From assembly GCF_013201705.1 (NCBI RefSeq), contig NZ_CP053837.1, positions 1,860,001 to 1,924,000 of the forward strand: a stretch of 64,000 nt of DNA, read 5' to 3'. The DNA is from Aliarcobacter faecis. Its GTDB lineage: Bacteria; Campylobacterota; Campylobacteria; Campylobacterales; Arcobacteraceae. Below, in pieces: positions 36,299 to 46,173 of the stretch (within the stretch, counting starts at the first letter, position 1; each line of letters begins with the position of its first letter). The notes beneath the pieces were generated by a model. That model saw nothing but the letters and a program-made list of their open reading frames with translations. It did no database searches and had not been told where the DNA came from. A program made the position numbers and the translations under genes.

Positions 36299-36911
36299 CT
36301 ATTATCCTTTTCATATTTTCAAATATTAAATCTTTTTTATATTGGCTATTTTCAAAAAACTGGCATAAAAACTCTCCATCTCCACCAGTAAAAATTATAT
36401 TTTTATTAAAACTTACTTCTTTGATAGGCAAAATGATAGATTTCATCAAAGCATATAAAATAGCATCTTTTGTTTGAAGCGGTATTTTATCTAAATTAAT
36501 ATTTTTTTCAAAATCTGTTTTTTCTACTTTTAATTTTTTTGATATTTTCTCATAACTTTTAAAAAAACTATGTACTCCAAGGAGTATAAATCCACCTTTG
36601 TGAGTAGAATTTTCTATGATATCAACTGTTATAGCACTTCCTGCATCAACTATTATAGAGTTTTCACAGAAAGTACAAGCTACTTTTCTATCAAGCCCCA
36701 TTCCCAAATAATCGGTATCAAATTTGATAAAAGAGCTTAAATCTTTTGCTTTTTTATTTACCTTTAAAAGCTTTTTTGTCGCTTTTTCATTTACACTTAT
36801 ATAAAAAATATCATCTTTAAATTTTGGTATTTTTTCATCTAAAAAATATTTTTTATGCTTTCCATCAATTAAAAAATGGAAAGTTGTATTTCCAATATCA
36901 CATAAAATCAA
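36276..36911 (-). CDS. coaX: Type III pantothenate kinase
   Basis: First step of coenzyme A synthesis, ATP-dependent phosphorylation of pantothenate. The 211-residue protein is of the ASKHA fold: phosphate-1 motif LCDIGNTTFHF at the N-terminus, GLDRKVAC, and IIVDAGSAITVDII followed by GGFILLGVHSF, all characteristic of CoaX. It is shorter than the usual 240-260 residues, a compact form known in this phylum. Both ends overlap neighbouring genes, which points to one operon. Confidence 0.9.
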   Translation of the reverse strand: MILCDIGNTTFHFLIDGKHKKYFLDEKIPKFKDDIFYISVNEKATKKLLKVNKKAKDLSSFIKFDTDYLGMGLDRKVACTFCENSIIVDAGSAITVDIIENSTHKGGFILLGVHSFFKSYEKISKKLKVEKTDFEKNINLDKIPLQTKDAILYALMKSIILPIKEVSFNKNIIFTGGDGEFLCQFFENSQYKKDLIFENMKRIIDANNCIA

Positions 36912-37230
36912 CTCTTATACTCCAACCATTATCTTTTAAATACTCTTTTGCTTTTGAACATAAAGGACTTTTTATTAAAAGCTCTTTTACCTTAAAATTA
37001 TGCCCTACATAAGAAGCTAAAATATTTGATAAAACTATCAATTCATCTGCACTTTTTCGGATAAATCTACTTTTTGAATCTATTATAAATATTGCATAAA
37101 ATTTCAAATCTATTGTAGTTCCTACAAAAATTCCTATCTTTTTCCTACTATTTACCTCTTTTGGTAAAATCTCTTTAAACTCTTTAAATAAAATTTTCTT
37201 CTTTGCAAAATACTCTGTAATTTCTCTCAT
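36898..37230 (-). CDS. Conserved-looking protein of unknown function
   Basis: I do not recognise this 110-residue protein. It is basic and appears to be a mixed alpha/beta fold: a helical N-terminus (about 1-25), a beta-rich centre (KIGIFVGTTIDLKFYAIFII), a helical stretch around 60-75 and a C-terminal strand. No signal peptide, metal motif or catalytic motif is seen. It is first in the operon with coaX, hisG, the methyltransferase and the propeller gene, overlaps coaX by 14 bases, and has AAGGAT before the start. Confidence 0.7.
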   Translation of the reverse strand: MREITEYFAKKKILFKEFKEILPKEVNSRKKIGIFVGTTIDLKFYAIFIIDSKSRFIRKSADELIVLSNILASYVGHNFKVKELLIKSPLCSKAKEYLKDNGWSIRVDFM

Positions 37231-37300
37231 TAATATCCTTAAAACCTTTATTATAACAAAATTTGTATAATTTCATAAAATCTAAAAGAAAAAGAAAAAA

Positions 37301-38083
37301 ATGGAAAACATTTCTCATAAAGAACAATCAACAATCACAAGAGGTATTATAAAAGCGGCTGTTTTAATGAGTGAATATGGAGCAGAGAGTATTTTAATAG
37401 AACAAACTGCACAAAGATTAGGAAAAGTTCTCGGAGCTTCAAGTGTTGAACTATCTTTAATTCCATCTGCAATTGTTCTTACAACTCTATATCACGGGCA
37501 AAGTGTTACAACAACAAGAAGAGTTCATCATAAACCAATAAATATGAGTATAGTTTGTGAAATTCAAAATATTGTTTTAAAAATGGAGAAAAAAGAGAAT
37601 GAAGTAAACTATGACATAAATTATTTATACAATATTTTAAAACAAATCGAGCCAAACTACTATAATCGTTGGTTAGTTGTTTTTATGGTAGGTCTTGCTT
37701 GTTCCTCTTTTTCTTATTTACAAGGTGGAGATTTAATATCTCTAATAACAACATTTGTAGCCTCAAGTATTGCAATGTTTGTAAGACAAGAGTTATCAAG
37801 AAAAAGATTTGTAATGATTATCGTCTTTGGAATAACTGCTTTTGTAGCTACAATTATTGCAGGTTTTTCAAAAATATATGGAATTACCTCAACTCCAAAT
37901 ATTGCAATGGCAGCTAGTGTTTTACTTCTAGCTCCTGGATTTGCTTTTGTGAACTCTTTTTTAGACTCATTTAAAGGTTATATGATGATGGGTTGGGGGC
38001 GATGGATGGAGGGTATAATTCTTACTCTTGCAACATCTGTTGGAATAATATTAGCAATAGCAATTTTAGGATTGAAGGCTTAA
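37301..38083 (+). CDS. YjjP-like half of a threonine/serine or succinate exporter
   Basis: A 260-residue protein of the ThrE N-terminal (DUF1212) family. The first 120 residues are soluble, with RGIIKAAVLMSEYGAESILIE and the SSVELSLIPSAIVLTT segment holding the conserved polar residues; then five helices. The size matches E. coli YjjP (about 256 residues), which with YjjB forms a dicarboxylate (succinate) exporter; in actinobacteria the two halves are fused as the threonine exporter ThrE. The partner follows after one base. Confidence 0.87.
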   Translation: MENISHKEQSTITRGIIKAAVLMSEYGAESILIEQTAQRLGKVLGASSVELSLIPSAIVLTTLYHGQSVTTTRRVHHKPINMSIVCEIQNIVLKMEKKENEVNYDINYLYNILKQIEPNYYNRWLVVFMVGLACSSFSYLQGGDLISLITTFVASSIAMFVRQELSRKRFVMIIVFGITAFVATIIAGFSKIYGITSTPNIAMAASVLLLAPGFAFVNSFLDSFKGYMMMGWGRWMEGIILTLATSVGIILAIAILGLKA

Positions 38084-38084
38084 T

Positions 38085-38552
38085 ATGGAACTACTTTTAA
38101 AATTAATTATTGAAGCAATTTTTGCTTCTTTCGCCTCTTTAGGCTTTGCAATGGTTTTTAATGTTCCAAAACATACTTTAAAATATTGTGCTTTAGGTGG
38201 AGCAATAACTTATGATTTAAGAACAATATTTTTAGCTCTTGATTTTGGAATAGAAATTTCAACATTTTTAGCAACAGCAATTATTGGAATAATTGCTCTA
38301 TATTGGTCAAGAAAATATAAAATCCCAAGACCAGTTTATACAGTTGCTTCTATTATTCCTGTATTACCTGGAACTTATGCTTTTAGTGCAATGATAACAT
38401 TAATAGATATAAATAGATTTGGGGCAAATGCCGAATTAATAGAACTCTTTATTCACAATGGCTTAAAAGCTATAGCAGTTTTATTTGCTATTACTTTTGG
38501 TTTAGTTTTACCATCTCTATACTTCTTAAGATTAAATCGACCAGTTATTTAA
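38085..38552 (+). CDS. YjjB-like half of a threonine/serine or succinate exporter
   Basis: A 155-residue protein with about five helices, the ThrE C-terminal (DUF3815) family; MVFNVPKHTLKYCALGGAITY and PVLPGTYAFSAM are the typical segments. It forms one transporter with the preceding protein. The size is that of E. coli YjjB (157). A terminator hairpin overlaps its stop codon, and the convergent UbiD gene ends four bases inside it. Confidence 0.87.
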   Translation: MELLLKLIIEAIFASFASLGFAMVFNVPKHTLKYCALGGAITYDLRTIFLALDFGIEISTFLATAIIGIIALYWSRKYKIPRPVYTVASIIPVLPGTYAFSAMITLIDINRFGANAELIELFIHNGLKAIAVLFAITFGLVLPSLYFLRLNRPVI

Positions 38553-38569
38553 TATAACTGGTATTTTTT
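38540..38569 (+). terminator. Intrinsic terminator of the yjjPB-like pair
   Basis: ACCAGTTAT at 38540-38548 pairs with ATAACTGGT at 38554-38562, followed by ATTTTTT. The structure includes the stop codon of the plus-strand gene and the last codons of the minus-strand gene. Confidence 0.75.
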
Positions 38570-40363
38570 AATAAACTCATCATCTATATCAATAATTTTT
38601 CTCTCTCTTAGAGAATCAATTACACTTTTTGTACAATCAACATCATCAGGCCATCTTCGCTGAAAATTATCAAAGCTATTTTTATTTGTTGCATCAAGAC
38701 AAAGAGTATTTCCATCTATATATAAATCCCTATTTGAATCAATATTATTTGTTACTCTCCAAATTAACATATAAGGATTTTCCAAATCATTTGCTTTTTC
38801 ATCAACGATTACCAAAATTTTTATATGTGAAAAGAGTGATTTTAACTCTTCAAAAAGATATTTTTGACTTCTAGTTTTCTCAACACTTATAACACAAATA
38901 GGATTTTTTGTATCTTTATAGTACTGTTTAAGAGCTTTCACCTCTTTACTTATATTTTGCATTTTTTCTAAAAGTTCAATATCTTCTAAAATAGTAATCC
39001 CACTTTCAGCTATCTCACCTTGCGTACAATCAATCCCTAATTTTCCACCAACTGCAAATTTAGGAGCTGTATGGTCTAAATGGTCTATTGCACCTTTTGA
39101 AACCAAAATATCATCTATATTTACTCTATTTAATATATATTTTGTTATTTCATCATGATTTGTAAGTTCTGGAGCATCAATATCAACAAAAATTGCATGT
39201 TTTACAAAACTCATCTGACCTACTCCCCAAAATGCATGCATCATTTGACTTGCATGTCCTGGATAAAAAGTATCTATTTTCGCCAAAATTAGATTATGAA
39301 AAACTCCATTTTCAGGCATATAGTAATCAATTAATGATGGTGCCGTTGTTCTTAAAAGTGGTAAAAAAATTCTCTCTGTTGCATATCCCATATATTTATC
39401 TTCAAGAGGAGGTTTCCCTACAACTGTTGCCAAGAATACTGGCTCTTTTTTTCTTGTAATAGCACTTACTTCCATAAAAGGAAACTCTTCTTCTAAAGTA
39501 TAATACCCTGTATGATCCCCAAAAGGTCCCTCTACTTTTAATTTACTAGGATCTACAAAACCTTCAATTACATAATCATTATCTTCTGGTATATAAATAT
39601 CATTTGTAATAGATTTTACAAGTCTAGCTGGACTATTTTTTACAAAACCATAAAGCATTAATTCAAAAATACCAATAGGAAGTGGAGCTTGTCCACACCA
39701 AATATACATAGGATCTCCACCAATACCAATACTTACAGGCATTTTCTTACCAGCTTTTTTATATTCGTGGAAGAAGTGATTTGAGTCTTTATGAATTTGC
39801 CAATGCATTCCTAAAGTATTATCACTATAAACTTGAAGCCTATACATTCCTAAATTTTTAAGTTCTCCATTTAGACTTTGAGTATAAACTTGCCCCATAG
39901 TTATAAATGGTCCACCATCTTGTTCCCAAGTTGTAATAATAGGCAAATCACTTAATTTTGCATCACTACCCAATTTTATAACTTCTTGACATTCTCCTTT
40001 TGTTTTTAACTTTTTTGGAATAGTATTTTTAAGTGAGAATAATTTACCCAAAGTTGATAGTTTTTCACTAAAAGTAACAGGTGGTTTCATTTTTAATAAA
40101 CTCTCTATTTCTGCTCCTATTTTATCTGCATCTCCAATGAAAAGCCTAACAGCCTCTTCATTACAAAAAACATTCATTAAAACAGGTTCTAAAAACTTTT
40201 TTCCATTCTTTTTATCTACTACATTTGTAAATAAAATTGCTTTAGAGTCTATTTTTTTAACTTCAACATAAGCAACATGGGGAATTTCAAGGTTAATATC
40301 TAGTTCATCATTAATAATTCTTAAAAGATTGTGTTTTTTTAAGATCTCTATGGCTTTTTTCAT
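38549..40363 (-). CDS. UbiD-family decarboxylase of menaquinone (futalosine) biosynthesis
   Basis: A 604-residue prenyl-FMN-dependent decarboxylase. Landmarks are LPIITTWEQDGGPFITMG, YRLQVYSDNTLGMHWQIHKD, the catalytic-region MPVSIGIGGDP and EGPFGDHTGYYTLEEEFP (the E-R-E region of UbiD). It is about 100 residues longer than E. coli UbiD (497) and fits the longer menaquinone-associated group found in organisms using the futalosine route, as Campylobacterota do. It would act on a naphthoate intermediate. It stands alone with its own promoter. Confidence 0.88.
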   Translation of the reverse strand: MKKAIEILKKHNLLRIINDELDINLEIPHVAYVEVKKIDSKAILFTNVVDKKNGKKFLEPVLMNVFCNEEAVRLFIGDADKIGAEIESLLKMKPPVTFSEKLSTLGKLFSLKNTIPKKLKTKGECQEVIKLGSDAKLSDLPIITTWEQDGGPFITMGQVYTQSLNGELKNLGMYRLQVYSDNTLGMHWQIHKDSNHFFHEYKKAGKKMPVSIGIGGDPMYIWCGQAPLPIGIFELMLYGFVKNSPARLVKSITNDIYIPEDNDYVIEGFVDPSKLKVEGPFGDHTGYYTLEEEFPFMEVSAITRKKEPVFLATVVGKPPLEDKYMGYATERIFLPLLRTTAPSLIDYYMPENGVFHNLILAKIDTFYPGHASQMMHAFWGVGQMSFVKHAIFVDIDAPELTNHDEITKYILNRVNIDDILVSKGAIDHLDHTAPKFAVGGKLGIDCTQGEIAESGITILEDIELLEKMQNISKEVKALKQYYKDTKNPICVISVEKTRSQKYLFEELKSLFSHIKILVIVDEKANDLENPYMLIWRVTNNIDSNRDLYIDGNTLCLDATNKNSFDNFQRRWPDDVDCTKSVIDSLRERKIIDIDDEFIKKYQLY

Positions 40364-40396
40364 ATTTATTCCTAAAATATATTTTAATATCTGGAT

Positions 40397-40405
40397 TTTA
40401 TATCA
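40397..40405 (-). promoter_or_regulatory. Extended -10 promoter of the UbiD-like gene
   Basis: On the minus strand this reads TGATATAAA, about 34 bases upstream of the start codon at 40363. The rest of the 254-bp spacer up to nuoA is AT-rich with no open frame or strong hairpin. Confidence 0.55.
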
Positions 40406-40575
40406 TTTTATGCTTTAAGATAAACTAAGTAAAAAATAAAATAATTTTTTTAAATAAACTTTTAATTATAAAAACTTTATAAATCTATTTAAAATAAGTA
40501 TTACTTTTTTTCTCATTCTATTTTATAAATATAGTTTTATTATGCTATAAACTTTGCTTAAAATTTAAATTAAGA

Positions 40576-40581
40576 TACAAT
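40576..40581 (+). promoter_or_regulatory. Probable -10 box of the nuo operon
   Basis: TACAAT, 37 bases before the nuoA start, with TTAGGA as ribosome binding site at about 40606-40611. The region upstream is A/T-tract rich, as is common for strong promoters in this group. Confidence 0.5.
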
Positions 40582-40617
40582 CGTTTTTAGTTTAAAATTC
40601 ACTCATTAGGAAAAAAT

Positions 40618-40980
40618 ATGTCACTTGAGTTAATCCTAGCTTCTACTATTTTCATTGTAATTGGAGTAGTTTTATCTTTATTTTTTGTCTCAACAAAATA
40701 TATTGGACCAAATAATAAAGACTCTATAATTAAAAATTCTGTTTACGAAAGTGGGGTTACAAACCCTATAGGAACTACAAAAATAAGATTTTCAATAAAA
40801 TTTTATTTAGTTGCAATATCATTTTTACTATTTGATGTTGAATTAGTTTATATGTTTCCTTGGGCTATAAATGTAGTAGAACTAGGATATGCTGGATTAG
40901 TAAAAATGTTTATCTTTATGGGATTACTATTTGCTGGATTAATCTATATCTATAAGAAAAAGGCTTTATTATGGGATTAG
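40618..40980 (+). CDS. nuoA: NADH:quinone oxidoreductase subunit A
   Basis: Small membrane subunit of complex I at the hinge between arms. 120 residues, three helices; [24 protein letters not shown] and [13 protein letters not shown] carry the conserved charged residues of NuoA. First gene of the nuo operon; overlaps nuoB by ten bases. Confidence 0.96.
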   Translation: MSLELILASTIFIVIGVVLSLFFVSTKYIGPNNKDSIIKNSVYESGVTNPIGTTKIRFSIKFYLVAISFLLFDVELVYMFPWAINVVELGYAGLVKMFIFMGLLFAGLIYIYKKKALLWD

Positions 40981-41486
40981 GAATTGAATCAAGTTTAGGC
41001 GATAGCATAGTTACAACAAAGCTTGATGCTGCTGTTAATTGGGGGAGATCTTACTCTCTTTGGCCAATGGCATTTGGAACAGCCTGTTGTGGAATTGAGT
41101 TTATGGCTGTTGCTGGAGCAAAATATGATGTTTCAAGATTTGGAGCAGAAGTTGTACGTTTTTCACCAAGACAAGCTGATTTATTAATAGTTGCTGGAAC
41201 TATTTCATATAAACAAGCACCTATTTTGAAAAAAATATATGAGCAAATGTGTGAACCAAAATGGGTTATCTCTATGGGAGCCTGTGCCTGTAGTGGAGGT
41301 TTTTACGACAACTATGCAACAGTGCAAGGAATTGATCAAATTATTCCAGTTGATGAATATGTTGCAGGTTGCCCACCAAGACCAGAAGCTGTTCTTGATG
41401 CAATTATGAGAATTCAAGAAAAAGCTCAAACTGAATCAGTTATAAAAGATAGAGTTAAAGATTATAAAGGATTTTTAGATGCTTAA
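40971..41486 (+). CDS. nuoB: NADH:quinone oxidoreductase subunit B
   Basis: Holds cluster N2, the last iron-sulfur centre before quinone. 171 residues with the ligands in [22 protein letters not shown] and AGCPPRPEA. The [16 protein letters not shown] stretch is the family signature. Overlaps nuoA and the nuoCD start (eight bases). Confidence 0.97.
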   Translation: MGLGIESSLGDSIVTTKLDAAVNWGRSYSLWPMAFGTACCGIEFMAVAGAKYDVSRFGAEVVRFSPRQADLLIVAGTISYKQAPILKKIYEQMCEPKWVISMGACACSGGFYDNYATVQGIDQIIPVDEYVAGCPPRPEAVLDAIMRIQEKAQTESVIKDRVKDYKGFLDA

Positions 41487-43110
41487 ATGTGATTTATTAA
41501 TTGATTCAAAAGATTTAAGAGCTACTGTTTTAAAACTCAAAGAAGATGACTTTACAATTTTATTAGATGTTACAGCTATTGATTATCTAAAATTTCCAGA
41601 TACTACTCCTAGTCGTTTTGCTGTTATTTATATTTTTAGAACAAGTGATTTTAAAAAGGAGTTTGTTTTAAAAACATTTGTAGATGATGAATCTTTAGAA
41701 ATAGAGTCTATTTATGACCTCTTTGATTCAGCAAATTGGGGAGAAAGAGAGACTTATGACCAATATGGAATTAAGTTTAAAAATCATCCAAATTTAAAAA
41801 GAGTTTTAAATCACAAACAGTTTGTTGGACACCCTTTAAGAAAAGATTACACTATTACAAAAGGGCAAATTTGTACAGAGACTGAAGATTTAATGGATGA
41901 GATGACGCCTTTACTTGAATCAAAAGGTTATACAAAAGAGGAAGCTAATGATTTAATGCTTTTAAATGTAGGACCTTCTCATCCAGCATCTCATGGAACT
42001 ATCAGAAACTTCGTTGCTATGGAAGGTGAAACAATAACTGCTTGTGTTACAGAGATTGGATATTTACATAGAGGTTTTGAAAAAGCCTGTGAACATCACA
42101 CTTATTCTCAAGTTATTCCTTATACAGATAGATTAAATTATTGTAGTGCTATATTAAATAACATTGGTTGGGCAAAAGCTATCGAAGAGATGCTAAATAT
42201 TGAGATAACTCCTAGAGCAAAAACAATTAGAGTAATTATTGGTGAGTTAAGTAGAATTATAGATCACCTTGTTTGTAATGCTGCAAATATGGTTGATATG
42301 GGTGGACTTACAAATTTCTGGTATCTATTCTCTCCAAGAGATTTAGCATATGAACTACTATCAAAATTAACTGGTGCTAGACTTACAAACACTTATACAA
42401 GAATTGGTGGTTTAGAGTTTGATTTATATGATGGTTTTGATAAAGATTTAGAAAATGTTTTAAAAGCTGTTGAAAAAGGTATAGATGATGCGTTATCTTT
42501 AATTGCACATAATAAAATTTTCTTAGATAGAACTCAAGATGTAGGTGTTATCAGACCTGATTTTGCACTTAAAAATGGGATTACAGGTCCAAATTTAAGA
42601 GCAGCTGGAGTAGCAAGAGATTTAAGAAAAGATAAACCTTACTATGGATATGAAAACTTTGATTTTGATATTGTTATTGGAAGCCATGGAGATGTTTATG
42701 ACAGAATGATGTGTAGATTTGAAGAGATGATTCAATCTATAAAAATTATTAGACAAGCTATGAAAAACCTTCCTGATGGTGCAATCAATGTATATGCTCC
42801 CAATATTGTATTACCTCTAAAAAAAGATGTTTATGGAAATATTGAAGGTTTGATGAATCAATTTAAACTTACTTTTGAGGGAATAATGGTTCCAAAAGGA
42901 GAATACTATAGTTCAACAGAAGCTGCAAATGGAGAGTTAGGTTTCTTTATTGTAAGTGATGGAAGTGGAAGACCTTATAAAGTAAAATGTAGACCACCTT
43001 GTTTTTATTCACTTGCATCTTATTCAAAAATTGTTGAAGGAACTATGCTTGCTGATGCAGTTATTACAATGGCAAGTATGAATTTTATAGCTGGGGAGTT
43101 TGATAGATAA
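41479..43110 (+). CDS. nuoCD: Fused NADH:quinone oxidoreductase subunits C and D
   Basis: A 543-residue fusion. The first 125 or so residues are NuoC ([48 protein letters not shown]); a linker of about 35 residues leads to NuoD (about 160-543) with the quinone-site segment [28 protein letters not shown] and the C-terminal [17 protein letters not shown]. The fusion is known from enterobacteria; no frameshift or stop separates the parts here. Together with NuoB this forms the quinone-binding module. The gene ends on the first base of nuoE. Confidence 0.95.
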   Translation: MLKCDLLIDSKDLRATVLKLKEDDFTILLDVTAIDYLKFPDTTPSRFAVIYIFRTSDFKKEFVLKTFVDDESLEIESIYDLFDSANWGERETYDQYGIKFKNHPNLKRVLNHKQFVGHPLRKDYTITKGQICTETEDLMDEMTPLLESKGYTKEEANDLMLLNVGPSHPASHGTIRNFVAMEGETITACVTEIGYLHRGFEKACEHHTYSQVIPYTDRLNYCSAILNNIGWAKAIEEMLNIEITPRAKTIRVIIGELSRIIDHLVCNAANMVDMGGLTNFWYLFSPRDLAYELLSKLTGARLTNTYTRIGGLEFDLYDGFDKDLENVLKAVEKGIDDALSLIAHNKIFLDRTQDVGVIRPDFALKNGITGPNLRAAGVARDLRKDKPYYGYENFDFDIVIGSHGDVYDRMMCRFEEMIQSIKIIRQAMKNLPDGAINVYAPNIVLPLKKDVYGNIEGLMNQFKLTFEGIMVPKGEYYSSTEAANGELGFFIVSDGSGRPYKVKCRPPCFYSLASYSKIVEGTMLADAVITMASMNFIAGEFDR

Positions 43111-43595
43111 TGAGTAGTTTTAAATATACACCACAAAATGAAGCAAAATTTCAAGAATATGCTTCAAGATATCCAAAAATAGACTCTTGTATGCTTCCAG
43201 CACTTTGGTTAGTACAAGAACAAGAAGGTTGGGTAAGCCCTGAAGCTATGATTTATGTAGCAGAAAAAGTTCAAAAAAGTCCAATGCAAGTATATGAAGT
43301 AGCAACTTTTTATACAATGTTCAACTTAAAACCAAAAGGAAAATACCATATAGAGTTATGTAAAACTGTATCTTGTATGATTATGGGAGCAAAAGATTTA
43401 AAAGCATATATAAAAGAGACTTTAGGTCTTGAACCTGGTCAAACAAGTGATGATGGACTTTTTACATTTAGTGAAGTTGAGTGCCAAGGAGCTTGTGGAG
43501 ATGCTCCTATGATTGCACTAAACAATGTTTATCATGGAAAACTTACAAAAGATAAGTTAGAGAAAATAATTTGGGAGTGTAAAAATGATAACTAG
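43110..43595 (+). CDS. nuoE: NADH:quinone oxidoreductase subunit E
   Basis: Thioredoxin-like [2Fe-2S] subunit (cluster N1a) of the NADH module. 161 residues; ligands in CKTVSC and ECQGACGDAPM (C-x4-C and C-x3-C). AALWLVQEQEGWVSPEAM-like sequence (PALWLVQEQEGWVSPEAM) is the family start. Its presence is notable since Campylobacter and Helicobacter lack the classical NuoE and NuoF. Overlaps nuoF by eleven bases. Confidence 0.95.
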   Translation: MSSFKYTPQNEAKFQEYASRYPKIDSCMLPALWLVQEQEGWVSPEAMIYVAEKVQKSPMQVYEVATFYTMFNLKPKGKYHIELCKTVSCMIMGAKDLKAYIKETLGLEPGQTSDDGLFTFSEVECQGACGDAPMIALNNVYHGKLTKDKLEKIIWECKNDN

Positions 43596-44835
43596 AATAG
43601 TAAGTAAAAATTTTGATATTCCAAACTCTCATAAACTTGAAGTTGCTCTTGCAAATGGAAGATACTCTTCAATAGATAAACTTTTTACTATGAAACCAGA
43701 AGAGGTAACAGCTGAAGTTACAAAATCTGGACTCAGAGGAAAAGGTGGTGGAGGAGCTGCATGTGGTCCAAAATGGGAGCTTATGCCACCAGTTGATGAA
43801 AGACCACGATATTTAATAGTAAATGGTGATGAGAGTGAGCCAGGAACTTTTAAAGATAGACAGATTTTTCAATATGACCCACATATTTTAATTGAAGGGA
43901 TTATCTGTACTTGTTGGGCAATACAAGCAAATCACGCTTATATTTACATAAGAGGTGAATATAAATTTTTTATTGATAGATTAAACGAAGCCATACAAGA
44001 AGCTTATAAAGCAAAAATTATTGGTGATAAAATTATGGATAAATATGATTTTAAAGTTGATATTACAGTACATAGAGGTGGTGGAGCCTATATTTGTGGT
44101 GAGAAATCTGCCCTTATTGAGTCTTTAGAGGGTAAAAGGGGACACCCAAGATTAAAACCACATGGTAAAGAGTGTGAGTGGTTTTATGGGCAACCTGCAA
44201 CTGTAAATAATGTTGAAACAATTTCATCTGTTCCAAATATTGTAGAAAATGGCTCAGTTGGTTACACAAAATATGGAACAGAAAAATCTCCAGGAACTAT
44301 GCTTTTTGCTATTTCTGGACCAGTTAAAAATCCTGGTGTTTATGAGATGGAATATGGAAATAAAATGATTGACTTCTTAAATGTTTTAGGAGGTGGAATG
44401 ATTGAAGGTAAAAAACTAAAAGCAATTATTCCAGGAGGAACATCATGTCCAATATTAACAGCTTCCGAAGTAGAAAAAGCTGTATTGGATTATGAATCAA
44501 TGTGGGATATTGGTTCAACTTTAGGTACAGGAGGGATGATAGTAATAGATGAAGATACATCTATGGTTGAAGTAGCAAAAAATATTATTGAATTTTACCA
44601 CCATGAGTCTTGTGGACAATGTACACCTTGTCGAGAGGGTTGTGGATGGATTGATAAAATTTTAGAAAAAGTTATCAAAAAAGAGGCAGAAAAAAAAGAT
44701 TTACAAACAATTTTAGATGTTTGTAACACTATGAATGGAAAAACTGTATGTGTTTTTGCACCTGCAGTAAAGGATATTATTGCAAGTATTGTGCAAAAGT
44801 TTCCTGAAGAGTTTGAAACATATTTACAAAAATAA
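43585..44835 (+). CDS. nuoF: NADH:quinone oxidoreductase subunit F (NADH-binding)
   Basis: Catalytic subunit that oxidises NADH with FMN. 416 residues; RGKGGGGAACGPKWEL and NGDESEPGTFKDR bind FMN/NADH, and SCGQCTPCREGCGW plus a later cysteine (NTMNGKTVCVFAPA) bind cluster N3. All needed residues are present, so complex I here should use NADH. Downstream comes gltA, 21 bases later. Confidence 0.96.
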   Translation: MITRIVSKNFDIPNSHKLEVALANGRYSSIDKLFTMKPEEVTAEVTKSGLRGKGGGGAACGPKWELMPPVDERPRYLIVNGDESEPGTFKDRQIFQYDPHILIEGIICTCWAIQANHAYIYIRGEYKFFIDRLNEAIQEAYKAKIIGDKIMDKYDFKVDITVHRGGGAYICGEKSALIESLEGKRGHPRLKPHGKECEWFYGQPATVNNVETISSVPNIVENGSVGYTKYGTEKSPGTMLFAISGPVKNPGVYEMEYGNKMIDFLNVLGGGMIEGKKLKAIIPGGTSCPILTASEVEKAVLDYESMWDIGSTLGTGGMIVIDEDTSMVEVAKNIIEFYHHESCGQCTPCREGCGWIDKILEKVIKKEAEKKDLQTILDVCNTMNGKTVCVFAPAVKDIIASIVQKFPEEFETYLQK

Positions 44836-44856
44836 ATTTATAAAAAAGGATATAAA

Positions 44857-46143
44857 ATGGCAAAAAATACAATGACTTTTACTGATAACAGAAGTGGTAA
44901 ATCATATGAGTACAATATAATTGATGGAACAAGAGGACCTAGTGTTGTTGATATTTCAACTTTTTACAAAGATTCAGGAATGTTTACATTTGACCCTGGA
45001 TATACTTCAACAGCTGCTTGTGAATCAAAAATTACATTTATAGATGGAGAGAATTCTGAGCTTAGATATAGAGGTTATGATATTGCTGATTTAGCTGGAA
45101 AACACTCATTTTTAGATGTTTCTTACCTATTAATGAATGGTGAATTACCAACTGCTGAAATTTCAAAAAACTTAGATTTAGAAATTAGACATAGATCTTT
45201 CGTTGATGAAGGAATTATTAGACTTTTTGATGCACTTCCAGATAGAGCTCACCCTATGGCAACAATGGGAGCTGCAGCTATGGCATTATCAGCATACTAT
45301 AAAGATCACTTACATTTAGAAGATGAAGAAGAGTTTAAAACTATGCAAAATAGAATTCTTGCAAAAATGCCAACAATTGCAGCTATGGCATATAGAAACT
45401 CTATTGGAACTCCACTTATCTATCCAGATGTAGATAGATATTTTACTGAAAACTTTTTATATATGCTAAGAGCTTATCCTGGTGGAAAAATGAAACATTT
45501 AGCAGATGGTTCAAATCAAGAGATTACTCAAATTGAAGTTGATGCACTTGATGCTATTTTAACTCTTCATGCAGACCACGAGCAAAATGCTTCTACAACA
45601 ACTGTAAGAAATGTTGGTTCAACAGAAGCTCACCCTTATGTAGCAATTGCATCTGGAATTTCAGCACTTTGGGGTTCAGCTCATGGTGGAGCAAATGAAA
45701 AAGTTATGGATCAATTAAAACTAATTGGTGATGTTAAAAATGTACCTTCATATATTGCAAAAGCAAAAGATAAAAATGATCCATTTAGATTAATGGGATT
45801 TGGTCATAGAGTTTATAAAAATAGAGACCCAAGAGCTGAAACACTAAAAGGTTTACAAGATCAATTAAGAGAAAAATTAAATCTTGATTCTAAACTTTTA
45901 GATATTGCTCAAGCAGTTGAAGAAGCAGCTTTAAATGATGACTACTTTAAACAAAGAGGTTTATACCCAAATATTGACTTCTATTCAGGTGTAATTTTAA
46001 CAGCTCTTAAAATTCCAGTTGAAATGTTTACTCCAATTTTTGTTATTGGAAGAACTCCAGGATGGATTGCACAATGGGCTGAATTAAAAAGAGATCCTAA
46101 ACATAAAATTGCAAGACCAAGACAATTATATACAGGTAAATAA
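44857..46143 (+). CDS. gltA: Citrate synthase (type II), inside the nuo operon
   Basis: Condenses oxaloacetate and acetyl-CoA to citrate. 428 residues, the length of hexameric NADH-sensitive type II enzymes. Catalytic parts: LHADHEQNASTTTVR, SALWGSAHGGANEKV (His), GFGHRVYKNRDPRA (His) and FYSGVIL (Asp region). It lies between nuoF and nuoG in the same direction, with AAAGGAT before it and only 21 and about 30 bases to its neighbours, so it should be part of the operon. No sign of transfer such as changed base composition is seen. Confidence 0.96.
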   Translation: MAKNTMTFTDNRSGKSYEYNIIDGTRGPSVVDISTFYKDSGMFTFDPGYTSTAACESKITFIDGENSELRYRGYDIADLAGKHSFLDVSYLLMNGELPTAEISKNLDLEIRHRSFVDEGIIRLFDALPDRAHPMATMGAAAMALSAYYKDHLHLEDEEEFKTMQNRILAKMPTIAAMAYRNSIGTPLIYPDVDRYFTENFLYMLRAYPGGKMKHLADGSNQEITQIEVDALDAILTLHADHEQNASTTTVRNVGSTEAHPYVAIASGISALWGSAHGGANEKVMDQLKLIGDVKNVPSYIAKAKDKNDPFRLMGFGHRVYKNRDPRAETLKGLQDQLREKLNLDSKLLDIAQAVEEAALNDDYFKQRGLYPNIDFYSGVILTALKIPVEMFTPIFVIGRTPGWIAQWAELKRDPKHKIARPRQLYTGK

Positions 46144-46173
46144 TAGATTAAAAATTCAAAAGGGGATATGCTT

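Noticed and set aside
44857-46143. Recent horizontal insertion of gltA into the nuo operon
   Set aside because: Base composition and codon use look the same as in the neighbours, and there are no repeats or mobile-element remains at the borders.
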